DNA of 64,000 bases from Adenophora triphylla var. japonica (Eukaryota; Streptophyta; Magnoliopsida; Asterales; Campanulaceae). Shown here one piece after another: positions 1 to 11,722 of the stretch. Location: NCBI GenBank assembly GCA_022495995.1, contig JAFEMH010000735.1, positions 203,501-267,500 of the forward strand, written 5' to 3'. Both the position numbers and the translations under genes were made by a program. Under the pieces are notes generated by a model. The model was not told where the DNA came from, ran no database searches, and saw only the letters and a program-made list of their open reading frames with translations. Each line of letters begins with the position of its first letter. Position 1 is the stretch's first letter.

Positions 1-68
1 CCAGTAGGAGGGGGATTGTTGGAAGCAGCAGCGGCAGAAGATGTTGCTTGACCACCATGTCAGCAGAG

Positions 69-434
69 TCACCTGGAAGAAGAAGAAGAAAGGATTGATT
101 TATAATGTGTTCTACGTTTGGAAAAGGGATCAGCGACACATTGGGATTCAGAGGAGTCGCTTAAAGACAGTTTATACTTATCTTTAATAAATCGAACCAA
201 TTGATTACTAGAAGGGAAAATGTGCGACATAGGGGCTGAAAGTGGAAGGAAAAAATGGCCTTGGATTTCAAGGGAGTCAATCAGCGAAGGATCCACCCAG
301 TGTTCAACTAAAAACCTAATTAGGTCGGCCTTGGGCAATCTCGCCCAAGTAGTTCGCAGGCGTCTATAAAAGCCGCCTGAAACCTGACAGCGACCGTATC
401 TAACTACCTTGGCACAGTATTTAGATCTTACCAT
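69..434 (-). CDS. N-terminal exon of a Tat-element antisense ORF, partial
   Basis: The frame encodes 121 residues starting MVRSKYC. Its first ~60 residues align by eye with the start of the antisense protein at 7502-10846: both have M-x-R-x3-C, then Y-G-x-C-x-V, then a W-containing segment and a short helix-like stretch. The frame ends in a serine-rich run; the stop overlaps a possible splice donor (CAG/GTGACT in the minus sense, exon end near 73), so the ORF may continue in further exons beyond the window edge. A TATAAATA box on the minus strand at 855-862 lies ~420 bp upstream of the ATG. The function is unknown. Calling it an element-borne antisense gene is inference from position and similarity. 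Confidence 0.55.
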   Translation of the reverse strand: MVRSKYCAKVVRYGRCQVSGGFYRRLRTTWARLPKADLIRFLVEHWVDPSLIDSLEIQGHFFLPLSAPMSHIFPSSNQLVRFIKDKYKLSLSDSSESQCVADPFSKRRTHYKSILSSSSSR

Positions 435-854
435 GAAGGGCAGTTTGGGAAGAATTATTTTTATGTAATGAAAGGAAATGCAACTTTAAATAATCGGTCA
501 AAAGGGGGAGACCAAAATGTGAAGGATAAAGAATGCGAAGGGTTTTAGGAAAAGTTACCTGAGGAAAAGGATGATCTTGGTCGGAAAAGATGAAGGGTCA
601 CCGGGAAAGATGAACAGACGCCGGAGATGATGAACAGATCCTGGGAATTGAGAAATATTACACCAAATTACTTTGAAAAGGCGTAAATAAGAATGGAATC
701 AAGGTCAAGAAGCAAATGTGGGCAAGAAATTAGGGATTTAGGCGGTGAAAAATGAGGAAGAATGGTCGGAATCAGTGTTGATGTTCGCCGGAAAAGGAAA
801 GGGTTCAAGCAAGGTTTAAGTGTTGTGAAAAGAGGAATGGGGGTTATGATTTGG

Positions 855-862
855 TATTTATA
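855..862 (-). promoter_or_regulatory. TATA box for the left antisense ORF
   Basis: TATAAATA on the minus strand, upstream of the minus-strand ORF at 69-434 and just inside the 3' LTR. It is in the equivalent position to the TATA box at 7301-7308 of the complete Tat element. This is a motif match only. Confidence 0.4.
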
Positions 863-1117
863 TGAGAGAGGGGTTAAGGAAATGATGGATGTGACGTTTG
901 GGGAAGGTTTTTGAATTTTCCCTCACAACCGGGCACGATTCCCAAATGACGGCTCATTAAAATGTTAAGGGTTACCAAGAGAAGGACACGTGTATGGACA
1001 GGGATCTCCAGTGGTAGCTTCTTGAAGAAAATTGCATATGTCGCTAATTGAATAATCTTTGAACATAAAGTTTTTGGCGAGACCATAAATGAATCTCGCC
1101 ATAAACTTAGGGGCTTC

Positions 1118-2079
1118 TGATGCTGACCAAATATAAAGATTGGGCTTGGCCCAAGTTTATTAACAAGAAAGCGGCAAAATGGGCTCAAATTAGAGTACGA
1201 TCCAAGAAGAAGAAAAGGATATAGGCGGCCCAAGGAAGGAAGGCGAGACAGGAGTATCCCAATAATGTCATTCAGAAGGGGAGAAGACCAAGACGTCAAA
1301 CAGCGACACATTATGAGGTAAGCCGGCGATAAAGAATAATGGCGAGACATGACGTTAAAAGCGACACAGTTGAATAAGGCGAGACATAATGATGAGGCGA
1401 GATAGGACAAGAAGTGACTCTATCCGGCGAGAGAAGGATTCTTGTTAATGTTATTCACCAGAGGCGGCATATAAATATCTACCAAGTGGGACCCATTAGA
1501 CGGTTATGCATTGGGATTGATGATCACGTGATTAGGGTTTACTTTATGAAAGGACCAATGATATAGCGACACGTGGCAGTAGGCATGAAATGTGAGGATG
1601 TCATGTGCAAGGCACGAGGATGAGGGGTATAAATAAGATATGCAGGCTTCATTGTCAAGGTACGTTGATTCATACACACACAACCACAAACACTCTCAAA
1701 CTTTGTTGATTTTCCCCTTTAACAAGCCAATTCTTATCCTCACGCCGGAGGGGCTTTCGCCGGAGCCGCCCCCGGCTTAGTTGACGTTTGATTGTGTGCA
1801 GACCAGTCGGAGAAGAAGGAGCCGGAGATATCGAAGTCGGACTACAACGGTGAAGTTGCTGTTGAGGAAGGTCCTAGCAACATCAACACTCAAAAGGTAT
1901 TCAAAGCCTTATTACTCAGTATTCTTACTCTCACACCCGAGGGCCTGAGTTGGAGTAACATCCAACTTTGACCTTAACGGTGCTTGTTTGTGTTGTGATC
2001 TAGGTACATAAAACCACCAAATATATCCTAGCCAGATATCCTTGAACCGCTCCTGACCTCAAAAGCTGTGGCGTCATCA
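1118..2079 (+). repeat. 3' LTR (962 bp) of the left Tat-type element
   Basis: Boundaries come from the TGATG...CATCA ends, the purine tract just upstream, and alignment of both ends with the LTR of the element at 6363-18597. It contains TATAAATA at 1628-1635, about 450 bp before its 3' end, suitable for the LTR promoter; another TATAAATA lies at 1470-1477. No partner LTR is in the window, so its age cannot be judged. Confidence 0.7.
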
Positions 2080-3582
2080 ATTTTTTAAATGGTTATCAAA
2101 TAATCTATATTAAAGTAGTTTATTAAGGATATTTTAGACATTTTGCTTGATTCATTGCATCTTGTTATTTTATTCAATTTGCGTGGGATCTTAACCCTTG
2201 ATTCAACCCGACTTCTGATTTCTATACAGTATACAATCGGACTGATGTGTGCATCGTTCTAAAATCTCAAATCCAAAATTACACCACTATTTTCTAAACT
2301 GCTCAAAATAATTTTGAAACAAATGCATGATATCTACTGGTAGCTTTACAAACCACTTAAATTAAATTTCAAACAAATGCATGATTTCATTTAGTGGATG
2401 GACCGGTTAAAAATAAGGAAAAATTACCCTAGGCTCCGCCTAGATTTTATTCCTTTTAAAGATTTTTTTTTTTTTTTTTGTAAATTTCAAATAAAAAATT
2501 CTCTACATATTATAATTTCCCGTACATCCTTAAGCTCCCTCTCTCCTACCTCCCCTCAAGGTAGTTTTGCCGGCATTATCGAGGCCGAGAAACAAGATCT
2601 TAGCCTCTTTCTGCCATAATCCGAGGGAGGCTAAGAGGTCATACTTAGAACCAATCGAGGAGAAACATGACGATTCGAAAACAAATCGATTACACACTTT
2701 TAATTTGCTGACGTGTTATGCAGCAAAATTTCATTTTATTCGTTCTTGATTAATTGATTAAGTTTACATTTAATCAATTAATAAAAAACAAATCGATATT
2801 AATTTTCAAAAGAGATGAGTATATTTTATTTTATCTTATGGGCTAATCGTTGATGTGGATTTGGTCTTATAATTAAGTTATAAGAGTTGTAATGTGTGTA
2901 AATTATGAGATTAATTTATTGTTATTATTGAAAATTTTAATTTTTTTTTGTTGAAAAAAAATTGCCTTATAAATCAATTATAAGAGACGTTATAAAATGC
3001 AAGTTGGTCTTATAATTTAGATATAAGAGTTGTAATGTGTAAATTTTAAGATTAATTCGTTTTTTATTATTGAAATTTTTGATTTTTTTTGTTGAAAAAA
3101 TTGTCTTATAAGTCAATTATAAGAGACGAAGTAGTCTTATAATTCACTTATAAGAGTTGTAATGTGTAAATTATGAGATTAATTCGTTGTTATTATTGAT
3201 TTTTTTTTGTTGAAAAAATTGTTTATAAATCAATATAAAAGACAAATTAGTCTAAGTCACTTATAAGATATAAAGTAGTTTTATTAGTCAGATATAAAGG
3301 GCGAAAGGTGTGTGTGAAATTTTAGATCTGATGCACTAAAAATAAATGTATCTAGTAAAAAAGTTTAAAAGAATTTTTTTTTAACGCAAAAGAAATTTCA
3401 TTAGAAATCTACATTTTCAAAAGGAGGTAATTTCTCATACACCCCTTGGATTAATATTAATTTATAGAGAAACAACAACATTTTTCTAATTCCTCATACA
3501 CCCCAAAACAAAAATACTCTTAACGTTTTCAAAATTGGTCATTCGCTCTGACTCACAAATCATTTTTTTACGTTCCAGTTCA
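2080..3582. other. AT-rich intergenic DNA with a ~130-bp tandem repeat
   Basis: No gene is seen. From about 2862 to 3300 a unit containing TCTTATAA...TATAAGAGTTGTAATGTG, then ATTAATTCGTT..TTATTATTGA, a T-run and TTGTTGAAAAAATTG occurs roughly three and a half times (unit starts near 2862, 3006 and 3133, partial near 3250). The copies have diverged by substitutions and small indels. Short ORFs here have no recognisable content. Confidence 0.6.
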
Positions 3583-3963
3583 GGGCATCTACAATGGCAA
3601 TATTATTTGGGGATCGATCCCCTTATTTTGTTATTCAACCATTGTGGGCAAGGGTGTCGGCTTCTAAAGAAAGAAATGAGTACTATGCAGAGTTACCATT
3701 ATTATGTGGGGCCGGACAATTTATTTAGTTTTCAAGTCTTTCTCTCTCTCTCTCAATATTACCGTTGCTGCCCTTTTTTTATTTTTAACTTTTGCTCCTT
3801 TTTTTAATTGAGTAAAGTAGTGGGTCCATTTTAGTACTCCTAACCATTGTAGACTAACCATTGTAGAGAAAAAGAAAAAAAGAAATGAGTTTGCTCTTTG
3901 ATGATGTGGCGATGAGATGGCTTGAGATAATACCCATAATGGGTATTACCATTGGAGATGCCC
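3583..3963. mobile_element. PIF/Harbinger-like MITE (381 bp)
   Basis: The ends are GGGCATCTACAATGG and the inverted CCATTGGAGATGCCC (one mismatch). The element is flanked on both sides by TCA (3580-3582 and 3964-3966), a 3-bp duplication as expected for PIF/Harbinger elements, whose usual target is TWA. It has no coding capacity. Assignment to a superfamily rests on the duplication length and end sequence. Confidence 0.65.
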
Positions 3964-3966
3964 TCA

Positions 3967-5680
3967 CTACCATCATATAGCCATTTCTCTGACAATCGTA
4001 GCTATTTCTCAGACAATTTGATAGACATGTCTAAGACACTCTGATAGTGATAGTCATGTATCCGTATCTCAGACACTCTGATAATCTTGTCTCAAACTAT
4101 ATTTTGTAGCTAATAATAAACCTAACAAACCCAAACACCAACAATAAAAATTGTGAGCACTTAAGTAACTAAAATCAATCAAAAATGATTCAAACACCAA
4201 CAAATTCTTTGAAATTGACACAATGTTTCAATAGAAAAGACTTATAAAAAACACAAAAAATGGAGGTTGACTTAACTTTGAGAGTCTCGAAACCAAAATA
4301 CAAAGAATACAAATTGTAATCTCACAGAAGAAGACCATATGGGAAAGAGAAAGACATTGTTGGAAGTGATTCGCCTTTTGACTTACTTCTATCTGTATTA
4401 TTATGATCTTGTATATAACTATTTGACAAATTTTATTAAAATATTTATTATGTTATTATAACTATTATTTCGCATCAATAAAATATAACTCATATTATCT
4501 CTGCCTTAAAATTAATGTCCAAAATAAATTCAAATTTGTTCTTAGTTAATAGCAAATTCAAATCGTAAAAAATACTAATATAAATATAACTAAAATATTA
4601 TACAAATCAGACACTTGTATATTTCAACTGCACATCCCCTCCTATTTCGTCCAAAAGGAGACGAGATCTTATGTACGACTTTTGTGTATCACATTGTTTA
4701 TCACTAATGATTCAACAACTATACATCATTAATGTTATCATAATGACATCAGTTCTAATAAATTTTTATCGTTGAATTGTTAGTGATAAATAGTGACACA
4801 CAAATAAAGGATTTCTTTTCTTCCAAAAGGGGTTCATGCAACCCATGCGTCATACACAAAGATTTTTACAAGTATGCCATTTTTGACTCGGTTGCCATTT
4901 GCAATGGTCCATTAAGGAAAAACATTGACACTCCACCTTCATTAGTTGGCTAGAAAAGAGAGACCATAGGCTTTATTGGACCAATTTATTTTACCCCCTT
5001 AGTCTCTAAATATGGATGTTTAAATTTTATTTTAATGGAAATTTTGAAAATATGTGATTGTTATACATTTTAATGACAAAAATGTATCAATATTTTTGTT
5101 ATCCATTTTCTAAATATTTAGTTGGCTTAAATACATTTATCCCCCATAATATACACCAAATCTCACCTTGCACCCCAGCCCGAAAAGTGTCTCAAAGTGG
5201 TAACTCATGTTAAAAATATCCTACTTTGCCCCTCGATTCTAACGACAGTTAGAAATTTAACGAAAATAGACATGTGCATATTATGTGATGAGTGTTTTGG
5301 TCATTCTCATTTTGATTTTTAGCTTCTCTTTGATTTATTTTCCCATTCTCTTTTAATTCATTGTATTCTCTTTTAATGTACAATGAATAAAATAAATTAA
5401 TCCAATATTTATACAAAAGTTAATAATAAATTATACAAAAATATAAATAGTGCTAAGTATTGTATTTAACAGCAAAGGAAAAAATAAAGAAAGAAAGACA
5501 GAAAACAAGGAAAGAAAGAAAAAAAGAAAAGAAAAGAAAAGAAAATAAGAAATAAAAAATTCTTGACCCACTTATTCTTCCCCACCATCAATCTTTTCCA
5601 CATCACTTGATCCATCTTCTGCCATTTTCGCCGCCTGCGACAACAATGGTGAAAGCTCCAAGTCAATACGAGTTGGCCGA
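3967..5680. other. AT-rich intergenic DNA with a foldback at 4675-4810
   Basis: No gene is seen. Around 4675-4810 the sequence TTTGTGTATCAC..TTTATCACTAA.GATTCAACAA reads almost as the inverted complement of the segment ending at 4808, with a short loop, as in a foldback MITE. A related sequence lies at 43100-43210. At 5480-5560 there is an A/G-rich run (AAGAAAAGAAAAG type). Confidence 0.45.
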
Positions 5681-6088
5681 GGAGCGGGCCGGGCCCAACC
5701 TGCTAAAGCCCGTTATTAAACGGGGCGCAACATACTAACCCGAATTCCTAGCAGGCTAGAAATACGTTAGCCCAACCCAAACCACCTTGGGCTGTTGGGC
5801 CAAGTAGGCCATGAATGCCAATCAAAGAAATAAAATTTGATCTTGAAATTGTGTATAAGCTGATATCAAAAAATCAAAAATTATAATAGTTAAACAAACA
5901 CAAACTTTCAAATACAATAATATTTCAAAAGATACCAAAAATCATAATAATCAAAAAAACACAAAGAAAGATTAATATGTATAAAAACTAATTTTCAAAC
6001 ACGTAACAAAAGTAAAATTTGCGCAAATTGCTACAAACAATAATAAGTAAATCAGAATCCCACAAATAGAGATTTATATAATAAGAAT

Positions 6089-6157
<69 letters not shown>

Positions 6158-6357
6158 CATGTGTGGGTGAATCGTAGATAGTAACGACGACAATGAACTA
6201 GTGGTGGTGGTGGTGGTGTTGTAGTTGTGGTGCAACGACGGCGATGGAAACATCGACGAGGGCGGCAACGTCTCATTAGTGTTTTTCCATTTATGTTCTC
6301 TACTTCTCTCAAGCATCTCTCAATTCATGATTCACGGATTCAGTTCACATGATCGAT
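5680..6357. other. GGCCC-rich patch and AG microsatellite left of the Tat element
   Basis: 5680-5820 is rich in GGGCC/GGCCC motifs like those inside the hAT-type element at 48504-49041, but I found no clean termini or duplication. 6090-6154 is an (AG)n run of about 65 bp that gives spurious serine/leucine ORFs. 6358-6362 (ATATC) is the left target duplication of the Tat element. Confidence 0.5.
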
Positions 6358-6362
6358 ATATC

Positions 6363-7018
6363 TGATGCTGCAGGAAATGTGCTTATCAATCTTCCTCCAC
6401 GTGGCAGGACTGATCACCTGGCTTCTTGACCTGAAAACAGAATCCACGACTAGCCGGATGTGTCTCCGGCGAAGACGCTCGGGCGTGAGAGTAAGATAAC
6501 AGTTGTATAAAGCTCAAAATGTATTGAATAATGAACTCAAAATACAAAATGGCAGTTACCTTTTACCGTTTGGTAGTGATGAAGTATTTATAGGCAAGAG
6601 TGATGTATTTTTGGGGAGGCGACATGTCCTCCGAGATTATAGCGGCAGTTACTTGGACGTGGGAACATGTCTATAACGGTCCCTGATTTATAGGGATGTG
6701 GTTATGAGGATTGTTCAACCAAATAAGCCGGCAAGTGTTAAGTCGTCACTTGTTGATTTAGGTCGAGGTCGTCACTCGTGGAATGGTCGACCTGACCGGG
6801 TGAGCATGGTTCGTACCCGAATTGTAATATGGATCATGAGGTCGGACTAAGTTAGGTCAGGACCTAGTAGATCGGACCGTGGGCTTAGTCGACTGACGCT
6901 TGAGATGGGCTTTGGGCCTTGCTCTGACTGGGCCAGCCCTATTGAGAATGTGATAATCAAAGCTGGATGTAATTGGGCTTTACTTGCTTGGCCCAACTCG
7001 GCACTTTTGGTATGTTCA
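6363..7018 (-). repeat. 3' LTR of the Tat element (656 bp)
   Basis: It matches 17936-18597 over its whole length, with about a dozen substitutions and a few short indels visible by eye, which suggests a fairly recent insertion. Its outer end is TGATGC on the plus strand and its inner end TGTTCA; ATATC is at 6358-6362. A TATAAATA motif in element sense lies at 6585-6592. Confidence 0.9.
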
Positions 7019-7300
7019 GTGGCCCCCAACTTTCGAGTTGACTTCGTCGACTTGGAAGTTAAGAAAAACTTTGATGAGAATTACTTTACTCGCAGGTCGC
7101 TGTTCGTTCTGAGGCTTAGTCGACTTTTGATGACGTGGCAACATCCTGGTCGTTGGCAATGAACGGTTGGAGATGAAGGAGCGCCGATTTTCGTAATGAT
7201 TACTATTCTGACGTTTGGAACTCCTTCTCGAAAACCGCTTCAGCTTTTAATTTTGGAAAATTAATTTCGATTTTCCTTTCCCTTTCCAAATTTAGGAAAA

Positions 7301-7308
7301 TATAAATA
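7301..7308 (+). promoter_or_regulatory. TATA box of the antisense gene in the Tat element
   Basis: TATAAATA on the plus strand, 200 bp upstream of the ATG at 7502, just downstream of the 3' LTR and pointing against the element's own transcription. The spacing leaves room for a leader of ~170 nt. The motif and position are seen; promoter activity is inferred. Confidence 0.5.
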
Positions 7309-7501
7309 GCAAAATCCCTCTTCGTTTAGAACTTTTACCGTCCTAAAACTCTTCTTCTCCGGCGATAATCACGGGATTGCAGCAAGATTTAAACCCAGCT
7401 CTCGGCTTCAGCAACGAACTCCTTTTCTGCAATTGATTGAGGTATCTCCCTTGTATCCTTGCTTTAGGGTTTTATTTTATGCACTGTTCTTCATTTCCGC
7501 C

Positions 7502-10500
7502 ATGGCTAGGACCTTTAGTTGCGAACCAGGGGCCTGGTATGGCTACTGCACTGTTAACCATAGGGCATGTAAGAATGTGAACGGTGAGTGGAGAGTTATG
7601 TCCCTGGATGAATGTGCCTCCATTTTGACTAGTTGGGGTTTGAATTACAGTGAGATAGGGCTGCCCATTGTAGGAGATGTTGGAAATGTGGTGATTGACG
7701 ACTCAAATGTTGTTGCTTTTCATCTATTCCATGAACTGCTTGACCATATCACCTTGTTTTATGTTAAGGATGTCCAAAAGCCCTCCTTTCTTAGAAATAG
7801 GATAGGTTTTCCAGGGGAGTCTAGGTCGTCCTTAGGTAGGTCGACTGAACTTGATCATAGGACTGACTCCCCTGCTTCCTCTTTTGCTTGTACAGATATG
7901 GCGACTCAAGAAGGAAATGCTGCCTCAACTTCTTCAGGTCCTCGAATCGTCAACGCCTTTGGGTCCAACGTGGTGCCAGGCAAGAATGAGAGGGGCTATG
8001 TTCCCCAAGGGCCAGTACGAGGCAACAAGAACCTGCCCTCTAGGTATAGCATGATTTGGGATTTCTGTGGGGTGAGTAAGGAGGATTACAGGGTTACTAT
8101 TTACACTCAGAAGGAATTCTTGAAGCAATTCAGGTCGTCCTTTACCACAGATGCCACTAAGGTAGCCTTCTTCTATGGTCAGTTCGTTGCTGGTCTTAGG
8201 TTGCCCCTCGATCCATTCATAAACGAATTTTTGGAGTGTGCCAATGCCCTTCCCCTTCAACTCGGAGCCAATGCCTGTAGGGTCCTTGTGTGCTTTGCTA
8301 TGGTGTGCAGGTTCTTGGGGTATGAACCTTGCATGAGGGTGTTCAAGGAATTTTTCACCATCAAATACAGTGGGGAGGATATGAGTATCAGTACCCCTTC
8401 TAAACCCAAATCTCCCAAACTCTTTACCAACCTCCCCAATAAGCACAGTGGTTGGAACTCGCACGTGGTAGTGGTAGAGAGTAGATTAGGATGGGAATTT
8501 CCATTGCCCAATGGTGAGACTGAAGCCGTAGATGAGGGAGACTTTTGGGAGCCGTCTTGGCATCTTAGCTTGTACAAGACCTTATGTAGGTTAGTCGAGA
8601 GAAGGCCCATCAGCTGGGAGAGTTTGCTCACCACTAAATACAACTTTATGGCGGCTGGAATGATGCCTGGAGATGGAGTGGTGGAGCCTCTTATTCCTGT
8701 GCTGAGGGGTCAAATATACCCTGACTGGGTAACTCATCACTTGGGCAAGTTTGGAGATAGGTGCCAACTTTGTAAGAAAAGCAAAGATTACTGCAAAACC
8801 AACGGGGAGCACGCTGGTGGTAAGATTTCTTTATTCAGCCCTTCTCTTTACTCGTCCTCTATAGGGATACTTGTAAGTATATATAATTTGCTTGTATGTA
8901 GCATTTGTCTTGGGTGAGTCAGTTATAGGTTGAACTTGACTTTCGTACATAGCTAGCTCATGCATAGCGTTTCGTATGTAGAATGATTAGCTCGCCTATA
9001 ATTAACTCGCTCATAGGATAATCAAGTCGTTCATACTGTGTTCACACATAGAATTTTTTGCTCGTATATAGAACTTTTAGCTCGTATGTAGAACTTTTAG
9101 CTCGTACATAGAACTTTTAGCTCGTACATAGAACTTTTACTCGTATGTCGATTTAACACTTGTCCACTTGAATCTTTGTTGCAGTTCTGACTCCTGAGCA
9201 AGAGGCTAACATGGGCCGCATACTGGTGGTGGCAGATAGGAAGAAAACAAAGAAAGACCACGGAAAGGCCAATGCTCGAGCTCACAGGCAGAGGGAAGCC
9301 ACGGTAAGGACCAGCCTGCTTGCCAAAGACAACATAGGGATGGTGCCGATGGAAGGGGTAGAAGAAGAAGATCCATTGCTGAGTGGTACCCAATCCGTGG
9401 GTGCTGCAGATGGAGGTGACGAGTCATCCAAGTCGGCGAAAGCAACCCTGAGCTCCGACCCAATTCAGGATGTCAACATGGATACCTCTGGAGCTAATAT
9501 AGCGGGATCCAGCCCTTTGAATGTGGTGGAGATTGATGATGATGTCACTGAGGAGGTTGACGATCAAGCTCTGAACACAAGGAAGAGGCTGAGATCTGGA
9601 AAGGGTAAGGACGTTTCCTCTAGCCAAACTCTTCCATCTCCTCCACCCTCCTCTCATCCCAACCAAGAATCTATTGAAGAGATGATGCGGAGATTGAGTG
9701 ATGTCCCTTCTTTAGAGGGAATTAACTGCATGAGTCGCTCCTATCCAGCTATGAACTTGGGTCAAGTCATTGTGAGGAGAGCCGTGGATGTGAGCCTGCT
9801 AGCTCACTTTGCTGACAAGGGCATAACGCCTGAGGAGTTCTCAGCTCGATCTGGACTTGCTCATTGCGAGGTAATTCTTTACTTCCATTTTCATTTTAGT
9901 CGCTTATTCTTTTACTCGACCAACTGAAGTCTCGAGCTAACACTTCTTTGTTTTCTTTGGAATGCAGAATCTTACCATGATCGAGCAGGCCAAAAGCTCT
10001 TGGAGGGCCTCCATTGAAAGGGAGAGGCAGGCCCTTAAAGACTTGTCCAAGAAGACCCAGGCTTTCAATGATCTCAAGGAGACACACAACGATCTGGACG
10101 CCTCCTATGATGCCTTGAAGCTTCTGCAGACTGATACAAAGGCGGAGAAGGATAAAGCCTTAGAGGATCTGAAGGCCTCTGATGCACGGGTTGATGAATT
10201 GACCAAAGAGAGAGATGCCGATCGTTTGGAGCTTGATAAGGTCAAGAAGGAGCTGGCCACTGTTTCTCAGATCCTCCAAGAGAGAGACTCCTTTTTGACC
10301 AAGCTGAACGAGGAGCACAATGCTGCTAGAGCTACATGGAAGGAGGATCTCAAGGCTGCTGGTAAGAAAGCTGTTGATCAGTTCAAAGAGGGAGATGAAT
10401 ACTTCGACTCTATCATTGCCAAAGCTAGGGGATTCTTGGAACTGGGCAAGCGTCACATGGCTCGTCGAGCTTTAGTCGACCCTGATTCAGGAGTTTCCTT

Positions 10501-10846
10501 GGACCAGCTTGCTCAATGGGCGTATGCTCCTCAATATGACATGGCAGCTAGAGGGGGCCATTCATTGGTGCCTTATAATGAAGATGACCTAGCCCATATT
10601 GCTCGAGAAGATAAAGAGGAGCATTGTGAGCCTTGGGTAGCTCCAGAGTTGGCCCCCAGGACCTTTGATGTGGCTTTACAAGAGCTAGCTGACATGGATG
10701 AGCAGGAGGATATGGAGGAGGAGGGTGAGTTCGACCATCAGGTCTTCTCGGAGTCGGGTAAGCCTTTGAGCCCTCAACAAACTGAACCCCTGAACGAAGA
10801 TCGGGTTGCTACCGACGACCTCAATGTCTCTGATCAAGCTATTTGA
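7502..10846 (+). CDS. Three-exon antisense gene inside the Tat element; transposase_28-like protein with coiled coil, 960 aa
   Basis: Exons 7502-8819, 9185-9870 and 9968-10846 join in phase through GT-AG introns (donors GTAAGA and GTAATT, acceptors TTGCAG and ATGCAG), giving 961 codons including TGA. The start is chosen at GCCATGG (7502) because the upstream in-frame ATG at 7433 precedes a weak, hydrophobic leader. Residues ~224-292 (FYGQFVAGLRLPL...RFLGYEP) resemble the plant 'putative gypsy type transposon' domain (Transposase_28, PF04195). A CQLCKK-containing motif lies near residue 425. Exon 2 is acidic and low-complexity with a basic KRLRSGKGK stretch that could be a nuclear signal. Exon 3 begins with ~150 residues of charged heptad-like coiled coil. 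It lies opposite to pol, between pol and the 3' LTR, where Tat elements are known to carry additional ORFs. Its function is unknown. Confidence 0.75.
9050..9155 (+). repeat. ~21-bp minisatellite in intron 1 of the antisense gene
   Basis: TAGCTCGTACATAGAACTTTT-type units occur about five times in tandem within the 365-bp intron, with looser TAGCTCG/CATAG echoes from 8940. It is non-coding and does not disturb the splice signals. Confidence 0.7.
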
Positions 10847-11229
10847 TTTTAGAAAAACTCTATGTAATGCAACAAGCCCCATAACATTTTTGCTCCTTTG
10901 ATTTCTTGAATGTTGGATGCCTTGGCCCTATTTATTGGGAGGCAGAATACTTTTGTAAGTTTATTTTTCTCAAGTCTTGGCCCGCTTTTGGGAGACTTAT
11001 TACATCCAATCTTAGCTGACTTCTGATTCATGAATGTTGTATGTTTTCCATTTCATATTGTACGTCGAGCTAGATGCAGATAAGATGAATGAGTCGACTT
11101 GGGCCTAGAGGCGACTTGATCTTGTTGGTTTAGTCGACCTCGGACTTGGTTAACTTTTTTGTGAACGAGATTGACCATGAGTCGAACCTGCTCATACCAT
11201 TGAAACTGACCTGGGGTCGAGTTAATTAG

Positions 11230-11610
11230 GACCAAGTTGATTAGGAATCATACTTGTTGAATAAGTAAAGCTGATTAAAAATCGAGCTAAGTAAGTCAAG
11301 CTGACTAAGAGTCGAGTTTGTTAGAATTAAGTCGACTAAGAGTCGGACTTGTTAAGTGAACAAAGCTGATTAAGAATCGGGCTTGTTAAATGAACAAAGC
11401 TGATTAAGAATCGAGCTTGTTAGAACGAAGCTGACTAAGAGTCGAGCTTGTTAGGGTGGAGCTGACTAAGAGTCGAGCTAAGACGAACTGACTAAAGGTC
11501 GAGCTCGTTAAACGAAGTCGACTAAGAGTCGGACTTGTTAAATAAATAAAGCTGATTAAGAATCGAGCTTCGTTAGAACGAAGCTGACTAAGAGTCGAGC
11601 TTGTTGATGT
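11230..11610. repeat. ~30-bp tandem repeat between the converging pol and antisense gene
   Basis: About a dozen imperfect copies of a unit read as AAGCTGACTAAGAGTCGAGC followed by TTGTTAGAACG fill the space between the 3' ends of the antisense gene (stop at 10846) and pol (stop at 11723). Tandem repeats in the 3' untranslated region are a known feature of Tat-lineage elements. Short ORFs here are products of the repeat. Confidence 0.75.
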
Positions 11611-11722
11611 TAAGGTAACACCATGTTTGATCGAATAAACTGCGCTTTTCATTGAAGTAGGAATCATGCTTACATCAATTCGAAACTAGCTTTAACACAA
11701 ACTTGAACTTTGAAATTGAAAA

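Larger units (their letters stand above)
1..2079 (+). mobile_element. 3' end of a Tat-type Ty3/gypsy LTR retrotransposon, cut by the window edge
   Basis: Only the 3' part is present. An antisense ORF (69-434, minus strand) is followed by a terminal LTR. The layout mirrors the complete Tat element at 6363-18597, where an antisense gene also lies between pol and the 3' LTR. The LTR start (TGATGCTGACC) is preceded by a short purine-rich stretch (AACTTAGGGGCTTC), and the LTR ends in GTCATCA, giving TGATG...CATCA terminal inverted ends. LTR motifs such as TTCGCCGGAG and TGGGCTTGGCCCAAG resemble those of the other element, so the two belong to related families, inserted in opposite orientations. 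The 5' LTR and target duplication lie outside the window; the 3' flank is ATTTT. Confidence 0.75.

Noticed and set aside
1504..1689. 61-codon minus-strand ORF
   Set aside because: Lies wholly inside the LTR; chance frame.
6052..6316. Minus-strand ORFs rich in Ser-Leu
   Set aside because: Translation of an (AG)n microsatellite; no domain content.
7934..9666. Minus-strand ORFs of 73-176 codons opposite the antisense gene
   Set aside because: Shadows of the plus-strand exons; not gag or pol-like and without splice or promoter logic.
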